This document shows, piece by piece, positions 17,451-25,056 of a stretch of 43,140 nucleotides of DNA. Within the stretch, counting starts at the first letter, position 1, and each line of letters opens with the position of its first letter. Position numbers and translations under genes: made by a program. Location of the stretch: the NCBI GenBank assembly GCA_937897875.1, contig CALCPD010000006.1:1-43140 (forward strand). Reading direction: 5' to 3'. The DNA is from an uncultured Nitrosopumilaceae archaeon (lineage in GTDB: Archaea > Thermoproteota > Nitrososphaeria > Nitrososphaerales > Nitrosopumilaceae). The notes beneath the pieces were generated by a model. That model saw only the letters and a program-made list of their open reading frames with translations, was not told the DNA's origin and searched no databases.

Positions 17451-17561
17451 TTCCAGTTTACCTGATTCCATCATCAAAATTTTATGACATTTACAATAAC
17501 AGTTTGTATGAGGCATATCGTTGTCATTTCGGTATTTGCATTCTTTTGTATGCTCAACCAT
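17436..17561 (-). CDS. Small Cys/His-rich protein, 41 aa
   Basis: From ATG 17561 the protein reads MVEHTKECKYRNDNDMPHTN and continues with CYCKCHK, so there are four Cys and three His in about 28 residues, very likely a zinc site. A minus-strand AT box (TTTTATTATT) is centred about 29 nt upstream. It converges on the gene at 17214 and overlaps its 3' end by 15 nt. Function unknown. Confidence 0.5.
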   Translation of the reverse strand: MVEHTKECKYRNDNDMPHTNCYCKCHKILMMESGKLESRTF

Positions 17562-17648
17562 CAATTAGTTAACACCATCACCTAAGAATAATAAAATCCA
17601 TAAAATAAAGTTACGAGTCACAAATTTGAAGGGTTTTGGAAGGGAGTA

Positions 17649-17675
17649 ATTTCAGAAGGATTATTCTTCTGAAAT
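17649..17675. repeat. Perfect 10-bp inverted repeat
   Basis: ATTTCAGAAG (17649-17658) and CTTCTGAAAT (17666-17675) are exact reverse complements separated by 7 nt. The right arm and part of the loop overlap the end of the microprotein at 17661. No T-run follows on either strand, so it is a weak terminator; an operator or RNA hairpin is equally possible. Confidence 0.55.
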
Positions 17676-17732
17676 CAACCAAGATGCACCGATTGCATCT
17701 TCCCAATTGTCGGAGTTATTGTTATCATTCAT
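17661..17732 (-). CDS. Acidic microprotein, 23 aa
   Basis: The frame starts at ATG 17732 and reads MNDNNNSDNWEDAIGASWLI plus SEE. A minus-strand TTTAAA at 17756-17761 is centred almost exactly 26 nt upstream, which lifts it above chance. Two Trp and an acidic, Asn-rich start suggest an amphipathic segment WEDAIGASWLI. The 3' end lies in the 10-bp inverted repeat. No function can be assigned. Confidence 0.45.
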   Translation of the reverse strand: MNDNNNSDNWEDAIGASWLISEE

Positions 17733-17866
17733 AGATAGAGTAAATCAAATTTGCATTTAAAAGAGATGAACGATTGATCAGTAGGAATACTATGAACGAT
17801 TTGATAGTGATTCTTTAAATTAAATTTTGAATATTTGTGTTAATTGGCCATAAGTGATGATGGATT

Positions 17867-18358
17867 TTATTTTTTTGAATCTTCATCAGATTTTTTTTCA
17901 ATATGAGCAGTTCTTTCAAAATAATATTCTTGTCTTTTCAAATCTTTTTCAGAAATTATTCTACATTTCCTCATAGGAACAAGTCGAGATATTTGTTCAT
18001 AGGTAGTCATATCCCTAACATCTGCAGCATATGCAATCTGTAGAAGCGGAGGTTTTTCTTCAATCATTGGTTTTGCTTGCTCATAGCCCCCACTCTGAAT
18101 CATACCAGTTCTAAAAAGTCCAATATGTTGAGAACTTTTAGAGATTTGAGGATCCTCATAACAACAAATTGAAAACTCACCATTATCCTTTTCAACAATA
18201 GTCAATCTAGTGAATTTGTCACTCCATTCTTCAATTTCTTGGGCTATTGTGGTTGCTTCTTTTTTATCTTCAAACACAGTAGATACTACCAATCTATCTT
18301 TTTCATAAGCCCATGATATTCCATAAAAATTATCATGCCAATCAATTTCAAACGACAT
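17867..18358 (-). CDS. Hypothetical protein, 163 aa
   Basis: A soluble protein beginning MSFEIDWHDNFYGISWAYEK. The first 60 residues look like an alpha/beta unit (strand LVVSTVF, helix KKEATTIAQEIEEW, strand TRLTIVEK). A CCYED pair near residue 66 and a single Cys near 132 could be redox-active or bind metal, but no classical knuckle is present. The C-terminal part is helical and charged. Family not recognised. A small-RNA candidate lies upstream on the other strand. Confidence 0.6.
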   Translation of the reverse strand: MSFEIDWHDNFYGISWAYEKDRLVVSTVFEDKKEATTIAQEIEEWSDKFTRLTIVEKDNGEFSICCYEDPQISKSSQHIGLFRTGMIQSGGYEQAKPMIEEKPPLLQIAYAADVRDMTTYEQISRLVPMRKCRIISEKDLKRQEYYFERTAHIEKKSDEDSKK

Positions 18359-18425
18359 AAAACAGATTAAAAAATGTCAAATTAATGCGTTACACTTGAA
18401 AATATTATGTGTATGATAAAGAAGT

Positions 18426-18499
18426 GAATAAGCCCAGAGCAAAATCCCGGTTGGTTTCCTTTAGAGCATTGCACTCAGGGGGTTAAGGTGGACTTATTC
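18426..18499 (+). ncRNA. Candidate compact small RNA, three-way junction
   Basis: GAATAAG (18426-18432) pairs perfectly with CTTATTC (18493-18499), extended by two C-G pairs after one mismatch. Inside, AAATCC (18442-18447) can pair with GGTTT (18453-18457) across a bulged T, and CCTTTA (18458-18463) with TTAAGG (18483-18488) across one T-T mismatch, with GAG/CTC continuing inward. The result is a three-way junction of 74 nt. An AAAATATTAT box (18399-18408) is about 22-26 nt before the 5' end. No protein frame fits and no downstream gene is on this strand, so a free RNA is more likely than a riboswitch. It is not a canonical tRNA. Confidence 0.45.
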
Positions 18500-18635
18500 C
18501 TAATGACTACTATAGAACATTATCATAATTAAGTATAATTTTTTTAATGTAATTATTACAGATCATAATAGAATTATTGCAGATCATAATAGAATTATTG
18601 CATCTTTTCATCTGAAATCCACATATTGAAAATAA

Positions 18636-19601
18636 TTACAAAACAGAATATTCTTTTTTAGATTCGACTAGATCTAACAATAAATTTTTTGGGAATGGAT
18701 TAAACAAAGATTGTTCTAAAATAATTTTTAAGTCATAACGCAATGCCCAAGAATACAGTAGAGGAGAGATTTGTGAATGTGATATTAAATCATTTTCAAA
18801 TTCATCAATTAATGAATAATAATAAGATGTTTCAGATTCAGATAATTTAGATTTTACATAATTGAAAATATAATTAAAAGTATCAATCATAGGAGTTTTT
18901 TTTACAGGAGAAGATAGAATTTCATAGGTAATTTTTTTAAATATTTTAGAAATAATTTCAAAATCATCTTCAGTCCTAAAGATTAATCCAAGTTCAGCAG
19001 TTAATTTTTCATCATGACATAAAAATAAAAGCATGTTTTTTGAATAAAATTCAAATAATTTTTCAATAGATTGTTTTTCCAATGATTCTCTCAAATTTGC
19101 TAAAACAAAGATCCTAGTAAGAAAATGTTCTCGAATTGAGATATTATCTAATCTTTTTTCATCCTCTTTTACCATATTTGGAAATTCTGCAGCTACGGCT
19201 TCAGAAAACATTCCTGAAGTTTTTTGATATCCCGAATTACCTAGTTTGTGATATAATCTAACATTGTCAATTCCACATGTAGGGGAATCACGTTTGAAAA
19301 TGAATCCATCAAGGACATCAACAGATGTAACAAATTTTTGAGTAAAATTATGCATTTCTTCAGTTAGATTTTTTTCAGTAGAAGGCTGATAGAGATTCTT
19401 TTTTCCACCTATGTTGACTAGTCGAACTGGTTTTCTTGGGGTACCTAACCCAATTCCAACTTCAGGGCAAACAGGGACAAAATCAACATAATTTTTCATA
19501 TTTCTGACAAAATTATTATTTATTCTACCTCCATCATATCTACACATATCAAATTCAAGACATTTGCTAATGCCCATAATTGGTCGTGAGAAATCAGACA
19601 T
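18636..19601 (-). CDS. DUF523-DUF1722 two-domain protein
   Basis: The N-terminal half (about residues 1-155) is DUF523: GISKCLEFDMCRYDGG, FVPVCPEVGIGLGTPRKP and RDSPTCGIDNVR give the three conserved Cys-containing motifs. DUF523 proteins include thiouracil desulfidases that use an iron-sulfur cluster. The second half (about 170-315), beginning IREHFLTRIFVLANLRE, is DUF1722 (YbgA-like), all helical. The fusion is known in bacteria and archaea. The substrate in this organism is unknown; a role in removing sulfur from modified bases is inference from the DUF523 family. Confidence 0.85.
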   Translation of the reverse strand: MSDFSRPIMGISKCLEFDMCRYDGGRINNNFVRNMKNYVDFVPVCPEVGIGLGTPRKPVRLVNIGGKKNLYQPSTEKNLTEEMHNFTQKFVTSVDVLDGFIFKRDSPTCGIDNVRLYHKLGNSGYQKTSGMFSEAVAAEFPNMVKEDEKRLDNISIREHFLTRIFVLANLRESLEKQSIEKLFEFYSKNMLLFLCHDEKLTAELGLIFRTEDDFEIISKIFKKITYEILSSPVKKTPMIDTFNYIFNYVKSKLSESETSYYYSLIDEFENDLISHSQISPLLYSWALRYDLKIILEQSLFNPFPKNLLLDLVESKKEYSVL

Positions 19602-19738
19602 GTCTAGATTTCAAGAACATTGAATATAACTAGAAATAAATAATTTAGATAGTGCTAAAAAAGGTCATTTTAAACAGATAGAACAGAAATTAATATTCAG
19701 AATATAATTTTAATTGAATGAAATTCAAGATTTTTTGA

Positions 19739-19852
19739 ATGATTGGAGTCATAATTTCACAATGTGAAAAATGTCATAATGTGTGTACATGTAATTTAAT
19801 TAAAAATTTGAAGTTATGTAACCAATGTAAAAAGCAATATTGGAATTATTAA
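19739..19852 (+). CDS. Cys-rich zinc microprotein, 37 aa
   Basis: MIGVIISQCEKCHNVCTCNL is followed by KNLKLCNQCKKQYWNY, so CxxC, CTC and CxxC motifs give six Cys in about 23 residues: a zinc ribbon, perhaps binuclear. An AATATAATTTT stretch lies about 30 nt upstream. It converges with the zinc protein at 19859, 6 nt apart. Family not recognised. Confidence 0.5.
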   Translation: MIGVIISQCEKCHNVCTCNLIKNLKLCNQCKKQYWNY

Positions 19853-19858
19853 TAATTT

Positions 19859-20065
19859 TTAATGCCTATTTTTTAATAAATCAGATTTTTTTCTAGATTT
19901 ACTATTTCGAGGATGAGTTCTCAACATATAGCCACAACAAGGACACCAAAGTCCATCCCATTTGATGAATATTTCACATGTCTGACATCGTTTTTGATTA
20001 TTTGAATACCTACCCTTTCCATTATTTTGTGCCTTATGAGAAAAGCAAATTTCCTTACAAGCCAT
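19859..20065 (-). CDS. Small zinc-ribbon protein, MACKEIC type, 68 aa
   Basis: I start at ATG 20065 (MACKEICFSHKAQNNGKGRY). The core QKRCQTCEIFIKWDGLWCPC with CGYMLRT has two Cys pairs forming a zinc ribbon, with a basic tail (RNSKSRKKSDLLKNRH). From memory, proteins with this MAC-EIC start and WCPCCGYxLR ending are common small proteins of thaumarchaea, often in several copies. Its ATG overlaps the end of the zinc protein upstream (ATGGCTTGTAA), so the two are translationally coupled. The function is unknown. Confidence 0.75.
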   Translation of the reverse strand: MACKEICFSHKAQNNGKGRYSNNQKRCQTCEIFIKWDGLWCPCCGYMLRTHPRNSKSRKKSDLLKNRH

Positions 20066-20216
20066 CACATACATCACACATACCACGAACATGATTTTTT
20101 AGATCTACTATATTTTCACAACAATTACAAATCGCAGTAATACTCAAACGACATGTTGTACACAAATCAAGTTCCCGTATCTCGCAACCACAAATTCTAC
20201 ATAGTTTGTTATTCAT
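20055..20216 (-). CDS. Small multi-CxxC zinc protein, 53 aa
   Basis: MNNKLCRICGCEIRELDLCT continues with TCRLSITAICNCCENIV and ends CDVCDGL: four CxxC-type pairs, enough for two zinc sites. The stop overlaps the ATG of the next gene at 20065 by 11 nt. The frame is too short for automated callers with a 60-codon cutoff but its Cys pattern is far from random. The pair may form one functional unit. Confidence 0.65.
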   Translation of the reverse strand: MNNKLCRICGCEIRELDLCTTCRLSITAICNCCENIVDLKNHVRGMCDVCDGL

Positions 20217-20239
20217 TTTAGCGAAAAAATAAAAAAAGC

Positions 20240-20545
20240 CTATTTGTTAGATAGGACAGATAAGATAGGCATTGCATCCCATTCATACATGGAATAATTT
20301 AAAATTCCAGAACAAATTTTATCATATTTTTTGAAAAAATCATCTGCTTCCATTTTTGTAGCCTCAAAAACAGCCATACCTGTCACATCATCATTAAATG
20401 GACCAGACCACATAATCTTACCTGCACTTTGCCAATCATCAGTTAGACTTTGGATTTGAGGAGCAATTCTTTCAATGTCTGAGAGATTTACTTCATCTTT
20501 AAACACTGTAATAATGACCCAGGGTTTTGTTTCAATTTGACTCAT
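20240..20545 (-). CDS. YciI-like dimeric alpha/beta-barrel protein, 101 aa
   Basis: The strand-helix-strand order and length fit a ferredoxin-like YciI/EthD-type domain: WVIITVFKDEVNLSDIERI, helix APQIQSLTDDWQSAGK, strand KIMWSGPF, then TGMAVFEATKMEADDFFKKY, where a strand and a helix match the YciI pattern, and a final ILNYSMYEWDAMPI. Such proteins form dimers and include small enzymes and oxygenase-like members; here the catalytic residues cannot be named. It stands alone between zinc proteins and a HAD phosphatase. Confidence 0.55.
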   Translation of the reverse strand: MSQIETKPWVIITVFKDEVNLSDIERIAPQIQSLTDDWQSAGKIMWSGPFNDDVTGMAVFEATKMEADDFFKKYDKICSGILNYSMYEWDAMPILSVLSNK

Positions 20546-20636
20546 GTTACTTATTCAAAAGTATCCTTTTTAAAATTAGGTATGAATCTACGACGTTATA
20601 ATATTTTTTTAAAACAAAATTTTAAAGTAAAATAAC

Positions 20637-21227
20637 TTAATTTACAAAAGCATTAATTTGATTTTCAATTAAATCATCAGAACTATCACCAGGGGTAAAT
20701 AGAATAGTGTCAATATGAAATAATTTTGCAGCATCTAAATTTTCTTGTTTGTCATCAACAAATAATATTTTTTTTGAATCTATTTGCTCACACACATACT
20801 GGTAAATTTCAGGATTAGGTTTGGACATCCTTAAGGAGTTTGAATAAAAATGATAATCAAAATCTTTGAATTGATTTTTATCAATACACATTGAAGTTTC
20901 AGGCGTAAGATTGGACAATATTCCAATAGTATGACCATCATTCTTTAGAGATTTTGCAAAATTCAACAAATCATAATTAATACTAGACATTTTTGAAAAA
21001 GTTTTACTAATTATTTTCTTATCAATAATATTATTTTTTTCAAGAACTAAATCCCAAAACTCACTTTCATTAATTTTTGACTCAAAGAGACTACAAAGAT
21101 TTGCATTATATTTTGACTTTATTTTTTCAAAAGGCTGCTTTAATTGAGATGTAATTTCATCATAAAGCCAATCATCATTCCAATTGATAATTACGCCTCC
21201 AAGATCAAATAAAATAACATTTTGCAT
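20637..21227 (-). CDS. HAD-superfamily hydrolase (YihX-like)
   Basis: All four HAD motifs are visible: motif I ILFDLGGVI, motif II GILSNLTPE, motif III MSKPNPEIY with its lysine, and motif IV LFVDDKQENLDAA. Motif I has DLGG instead of DxDxT; the missing second Asp is the form found in YihX-type sugar-phosphate phosphatases. A helical cap (about residues 15-80) precedes motif II. At 196 aa it has the usual length. Substrate unknown: a phosphorylated sugar or small metabolite. Confidence 0.88.
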   Translation of the reverse strand: MQNVILFDLGGVIINWNDDWLYDEITSQLKQPFEKIKSKYNANLCSLFESKINESEFWDLVLEKNNIIDKKIISKTFSKMSSINYDLLNFAKSLKNDGHTIGILSNLTPETSMCIDKNQFKDFDYHFYSNSLRMSKPNPEIYQYVCEQIDSKKILFVDDKQENLDAAKLFHIDTILFTPGDSSDDLIENQINAFVN

Positions 21228-21292
21228 TACAAAATATTGAAAAATATATGCAAATAAAGAATTAGTTAAAATTAATTATTTGGCACTAGCAA

Positions 21293-21796
21293 TTAACTTG
21301 ATTTATGGCTTAGTTTTTCTAAGATTTTATCAATTTCATGTATGGCAAGTTTATCTCTACCAATTACCTCAAATTTTTGAAGAATAGATTCAAACAAATC
21401 TTCTTCTTCAATCTGTTCATGTACAAACCATTCTAAGAAAAAGTTGGTTCTGTGATCATTTTCATTTTGAGCAGTATTGATTATTCTATCAATGGCTTTG
21501 CTGACTTTTCTTTCATTTTCTAATGAAGTCTTACATGCTTGTTCTAGTGACTTCATTTTTTGAGCTGGTTTTTGAATTTGGGGTATGATGGTATCAATTT
21601 TGAGATCGTTAAGATATTGAATGATTTTCATCATATGCTCCCTTTCTTCTGTAGAATGATTTTTGAAGAAGGCTGCTGCACCATCATATCCGCTTACTTT
21701 ACACCATGATGAGACATATAGATAGTAATTTGATGCATTTGCTTCAATGCCAATCTGTTCATGTAATAATTCTAATATTTTTTTTGAAATTTTCAT
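21293..21796 (-). CDS. Non-haem ferritin
   Basis: A 167-residue four-helix protein with the ferroxidase ligands in the expected places: Glu18 in GIEANASNYYLYVSSWC, Glu51 and His54 in STEEREHMMKII, Glu in TSLENERKVSKAI, and the helix-D region FVHEQIEEEDLFESI. Ferritin oxidises Fe(II) and stores iron as a 24-subunit cage. It stands alone with its own promoter upstream. Iron supply matters in a marine thaumarchaeon, though the sequence does not show how the gene is regulated. Confidence 0.95.
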   Translation of the reverse strand: MKISKKILELLHEQIGIEANASNYYLYVSSWCKVSGYDGAAAFFKNHSTEEREHMMKIIQYLNDLKIDTIIPQIQKPAQKMKSLEQACKTSLENERKVSKAIDRIINTAQNENDHRTNFFLEWFVHEQIEEEDLFESILQKFEVIGRDKLAIHEIDKILEKLSHKSS

Positions 21797-21871
21797 ACAG
21801 TATGTTGAATTTTATTAAATTTAAGGAATTCTGAATAAAAATAAAAAAGACAATCAATTTCTAATACAAGT

Positions 21872-21964
21872 ATGGAGTTAATGGAAATAGTTATTCCTGC
21901 GCTAATTATTTCAGCAGTAGGAATTATGGTAGGTACAAGAATTTGGATAATGTTTAGAAAATAA
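21872..21964 (+). CDS. Single-span membrane microprotein, 30 aa
   Basis: MELMEIVIPALIISAVGIMV continues with GTRIWIMFRK: an acidic start, one hydrophobic helix and a basic end, so an N-out topology is likely. An AT-rich box (AATAAAAATAAAA) lies about 30 nt upstream. It is divergent from ferritin. Small subunits of membrane oxidoreductases have this shape, but no such operon is adjacent. Confidence 0.5.
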   Translation: MELMEIVIPALIISAVGIMVGTRIWIMFRK

Positions 21965-22052
21965 CTAAAATAGAAATATTTAGAAATTACCACCATGGCT
22001 TATTAAGAAAAATAAGTAAAATACAAGGAAAATTCACGTTTGTTGATGTTAA

Positions 22053-22133
22053 TTGGATAATGCAAAAATTGCGTTGATAGCAGGATTTGTTACAGTTGTA
22101 ACACTGTCTGTAGCATTACTTTTTGTAAGATAA
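22053..22133 (+). CDS. Single-span membrane microprotein, 26 aa (TTG start)
   Basis: The frame opens with TTG at 22053 right after an in-frame stop and reads as M-DNAKIALIAGFVTVVTLSV, then ALLFVR. The product is one hydrophobic helix with short polar ends. An AAAATACAA box is centred about 30 nt upstream. It follows the microprotein at 21872 by 88 nt. Weak but coherent evidence. Confidence 0.35.
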   Translation: MDNAKIALIAGFVTVVTLSVALLFVR

Positions 22134-22194
22134 TTTCTGAAATCAAGATACAGATTTCCAGTACATTTGTTTAGTAGTAATTATTGAGAACAAT

Positions 22195-22515
22195 ATGAGA
22201 AAAACATTAGGGGATTACAATATTGAAAAATCATCATCATCAGATCTAAATAATATTAGCTGGTCACAAAAAAAACTCAACGAGGATAAAAAACCAAGAA
22301 AAAAGAAAATTGTCAAAGAAGGTCAAATGCCATCAGGTACAAATATCATTTACAAAAAAAATGAAGATAAAGAAATTCCTACTAAAAAATTATTTAAAAT
22401 AGATAATGAACAAAAAGGAGAAAAATCCAAAGAAGAGATAGGTAAAAGGCATGAAAATGTAGCCTCATCATTAGGTCAAGTAAAAGAAAAATCCTACAAA
22501 AGACCTGCAAGGTAA
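22195..22515 (+). CDS. Charged, probably disordered protein, 106 aa
   Basis: The protein is lysine- and glutamate-rich with a Ser run (EKSSSSDLNN), few hydrophobic residues and basic clusters (DKKPRKKKIVKEG, SYKRPAR). The order suggests intrinsic disorder, perhaps nucleic-acid binding. It starts at ATG 22195 and ends 71 nt before trpA. No family recognised. Confidence 0.55.
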   Translation: MRKTLGDYNIEKSSSSDLNNISWSQKKLNEDKKPRKKKIVKEGQMPSGTNIIYKKNEDKEIPTKKLFKIDNEQKGEKSKEEIGKRHENVASSLGQVKEKSYKRPAR

Positions 22516-22586
22516 ATATTTCAAAAAATCAACAAAGAGTTGAAACAGTTTTTATAAATAAAAAAATCAGATACAATCAAGTAAAA

Positions 22587-23390
22587 ATGTCCAGAATTAA
22601 GGAAAAATTTGATGAATTAGAAAAAAGAAATGAAAAAGCACTGATATCATACATCATGTTAGGATTTCCCAACGAAAAAGCTACAATGTCAACTGTAAGA
22701 GGATTGGTAAATGGAGGAGCAGATATCATAGAGTTAGGATTTCCATTTTCAGATCCTTTAGCTGATGGTCCAGTTATTCAAAACGCAAGTACCATTTCAC
22801 TTGAAAAAGGTACCAATGTTTCAAAATTTTTCAACATTGTAAAAAAGATTAGAAAAGAAACAGAAATTCCACTTGTACTTATGACATATACGAATATTTT
22901 ACATCGTATGGGCTATGAGAAATTTATCAAAGATGCAAAAAAAGCAGGAGTAGACGGATTCATACTTCCAGACATGTCAATTGAGGAATCAAAGGATTAT
23001 CTTCAAGCTGCAAAAAATAATGCAGATACAATATTTTTAATTTCACCAAATACGACTAAAACAAGAATAGAAAAAATTGCTAAAGCATCAACAGGATTTT
23101 TGTATCTTGTGGCAGTATTTGGCACTACAGGAGTAAAAACAGGTATCAAAAATTACACACTAAAAGCTATCAAAAATGTGAAAAAACAAACTAAGGGTAA
23201 AATTCCAGTGGGAATTGGTTTTGGAGTATCAACTCCAGAAGATGTTAAAAAGTATATCAAAGCAGGGGCTGATGCAGTAATTGTGGGTAGTGCATATTTG
23301 AAATTAATTGAAAAAACAAAACCAGTTGAACTTGAATCAAAGATTGCATCATTTACAAAAAGTCTAAAGAAACAAACAATTTCTCAATAG
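22587..23390 (+). CDS. trpA: Tryptophan synthase alpha chain
   Basis: TrpA cleaves indole-3-glycerol phosphate to indole, which is channelled to TrpB. The catalytic residues Glu49 (DIIELGFPFSDPLADGP) and Asp60 fall at exactly the positions used for the Salmonella enzyme. GFILPDMSIEES and FLYLVAVFGTTGVKTG are the expected loop regions, and VGIGFGVSTPEDV and AVIVGSAYLK bind phosphate. TATAAATA (22553-22560) lies about 30 nt upstream. It is 14.7 kb from the trpEGDCB operon and on the other strand, so TrpA and TrpB must be balanced by separate promoters. pyrG follows after 57 nt. Confidence 0.96.
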   Translation: MSRIKEKFDELEKRNEKALISYIMLGFPNEKATMSTVRGLVNGGADIIELGFPFSDPLADGPVIQNASTISLEKGTNVSKFFNIVKKIRKETEIPLVLMTYTNILHRMGYEKFIKDAKKAGVDGFILPDMSIEESKDYLQAAKNNADTIFLISPNTTKTRIEKIAKASTGFLYLVAVFGTTGVKTGIKNYTLKAIKNVKKQTKGKIPVGIGFGVSTPEDVKKYIKAGADAVIVGSAYLKLIEKTKPVELESKIASFTKSLKKQTISQ

Positions 23391-23447
23391 TCAGCAAGTT
23401 ATCACACTAGTCAAAACATACAAAAACTAGATGTTTATTACAATAAT

Positions 23448-25049
23448 GTGCAGACGAAGTTTATTTTTGTCACAGGCGGAGTAATGTCCGGACTTGGAAA
23501 AGGAGTCACAACATCATCAATTGCAAAACTATTACAATTATCAGATCAAAAAGTATCTTGTATCAAAATAGATCCATATCTAAATTATGATGCAGGAACA
23601 ATGAATCCAATAGCCCATGGCGAAGTCTTCGTTACAGATGATGGAGGTGAATGTGATATGGATATTGGAAATTATGAGAGATTTCTTAATCAAGATATAT
23701 CAAAAGATCACAACATAACAACAGCCCAAGTCTATTCCTCAGTTATAGATGCAGAACGAAAAGGGGAATATTTAGGAGCATGTGTGCAAATAATCCCACA
23801 TGTAACAGATGAAATTAAAAATAGAATCAGAAAGGTTGCTGAAGATGAAAAATTAGATTTTCTAATTGTCGAATGTGGTGGAACAGTAGGAGATATTGAA
23901 TCACTTCCATTTTTAGAGGCATTAAGGCAAATGAGAGTAGAAGAAGGCCCACAAGGGGTGATTTTTGTACATGTTACACTAGCACCATCACTTGATGTAG
24001 TAGGAGAACAGAAAACTAAACCTACACAACACAGCGTACAAGAATTAAGAAGAATAGGAATTCAAGCAGATTATTTGGCAGTTAGATGTACAATGCCATT
24101 AGAAGAAAAAACAAAACAAAAAATTGCAATGTTTACCAATGTAACTCCAAATGATGTATTATCATGTCATGATGCAAAATCCATTTTTGAAGTTCCTCAG
24201 ATGTTATATGATCAAGGAATTATGGACTCAATATTTACTAAATTTGGAATTGTTGGAATGGTTAATGCGTCAGCTAATTGGGACAAATGGAATAAAATTG
24301 CTAAAAACATGGTAACCCACGATGATCAGAAAATAAAAATTGCAATGGTAGGAAAATATGTTACACTTGCAGATAGTTATGTCAGTGTTAATCATGCATT
24401 AAAACATGCAGGAGCAGAAATTGGAAAAGCAATTGACATTGATTGGATTGACTCAGAATCAATAACAGATTATAATCAACTAGGAAATTATGATGGAATT
24501 TTAGTTCCAGGAGGATTTGGAACTAGAGGATCGGAGGGAATTATTCAAACTGCAAATTATGCAAGAGAGAAAAACATACCATATCTTGGAATATGTTTTG
24601 GATTCCAATTAGCAGCAATTGCATTTGGAAGAAGTGTAATGAATTTGAATGATGCAAATTCTACAGAAATTAATGCAGAGACAACAAATCCAATAGTAGA
24701 CTTACTTCCAGAACAAAAAGATGTTTCAGATATGGGCGGATCACTTAGGCTAGGTGCAAACGAAGTAATAATTCAATCAAATTCAATTGCTGAAAAAATA
24801 TACCATAGTACAAAAATTAGCAAAAGACACAGACACAGATATGAAATCAATAAAGAATACATTCCAGAATTTGAAAAAAATGGATTAGTCTTTACTGCAG
24901 ATAGTGATGATGGAAAAAGAATGGAAATGTTAGAAATTCCTAGTCATAAATTCTACTTAGGAGTGCAATTTCACCCAGAATTCAACAGTAGACCAGGATT
25001 TCCCGAAGAAGCATTTTCGGCATTTATCAAAGCATCATCTGAAAAATAA
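23448..25049 (+). CDS. pyrG: CTP synthase (glutamine-hydrolysing)
   Basis: PyrG aminates UTP to CTP using glutamine and ATP. The 533 residues have the synthetase domain first ([20 protein letters not shown] with the P-loop, then [15 protein letters not shown]) and the glutaminase domain in the second half: [11 protein letters not shown], the nucleophile Cys in [10 protein letters not shown], and [14 protein letters not shown] replaces the more common LGM beside the Cys. The start is GTG 23448 with an ACATACAAAA box about 26 nt upstream. The spacing from trpA allows either co-transcription or its own promoter. Confidence 0.97.
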   Translation: MQTKFIFVTGGVMSGLGKGVTTSSIAKLLQLSDQKVSCIKIDPYLNYDAGTMNPIAHGEVFVTDDGGECDMDIGNYERFLNQDISKDHNITTAQVYSSVIDAERKGEYLGACVQIIPHVTDEIKNRIRKVAEDEKLDFLIVECGGTVGDIESLPFLEALRQMRVEEGPQGVIFVHVTLAPSLDVVGEQKTKPTQHSVQELRRIGIQADYLAVRCTMPLEEKTKQKIAMFTNVTPNDVLSCHDAKSIFEVPQMLYDQGIMDSIFTKFGIVGMVNASANWDKWNKIAKNMVTHDDQKIKIAMVGKYVTLADSYVSVNHALKHAGAEIGKAIDIDWIDSESITDYNQLGNYDGILVPGGFGTRGSEGIIQTANYAREKNIPYLGICFGFQLAAIAFGRSVMNLNDANSTEINAETTNPIVDLLPEQKDVSDMGGSLRLGANEVIIQSNSIAEKIYHSTKISKRHRHRYEINKEYIPEFEKNGLVFTADSDDGKRMEMLEIPSHKFYLGVQFHPEFNSRPGFPEEAFSAFIKASSEK

Positions 25050-25056
25050 TTAAAAA

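Noticed and set aside
18426-18499. Canonical, split or permuted tRNA
   Set aside because: The 7-bp closing stem and 74-nt length suggested a tRNA, and AAATCCC with GGGGGTT looked like a permuted T arm. The D, anticodon and T arms do not form, U8 is missing, and only about 32 nt lie between the two supposed T-stem strands, too few for a whole permuted tRNA.
20637-21227. Inactive HAD protein because motif I lacks the second Asp
   Set aside because: The DLGG form occurs in active YihX-type phosphatases and motifs II-IV are intact, so loss of activity is not implied.
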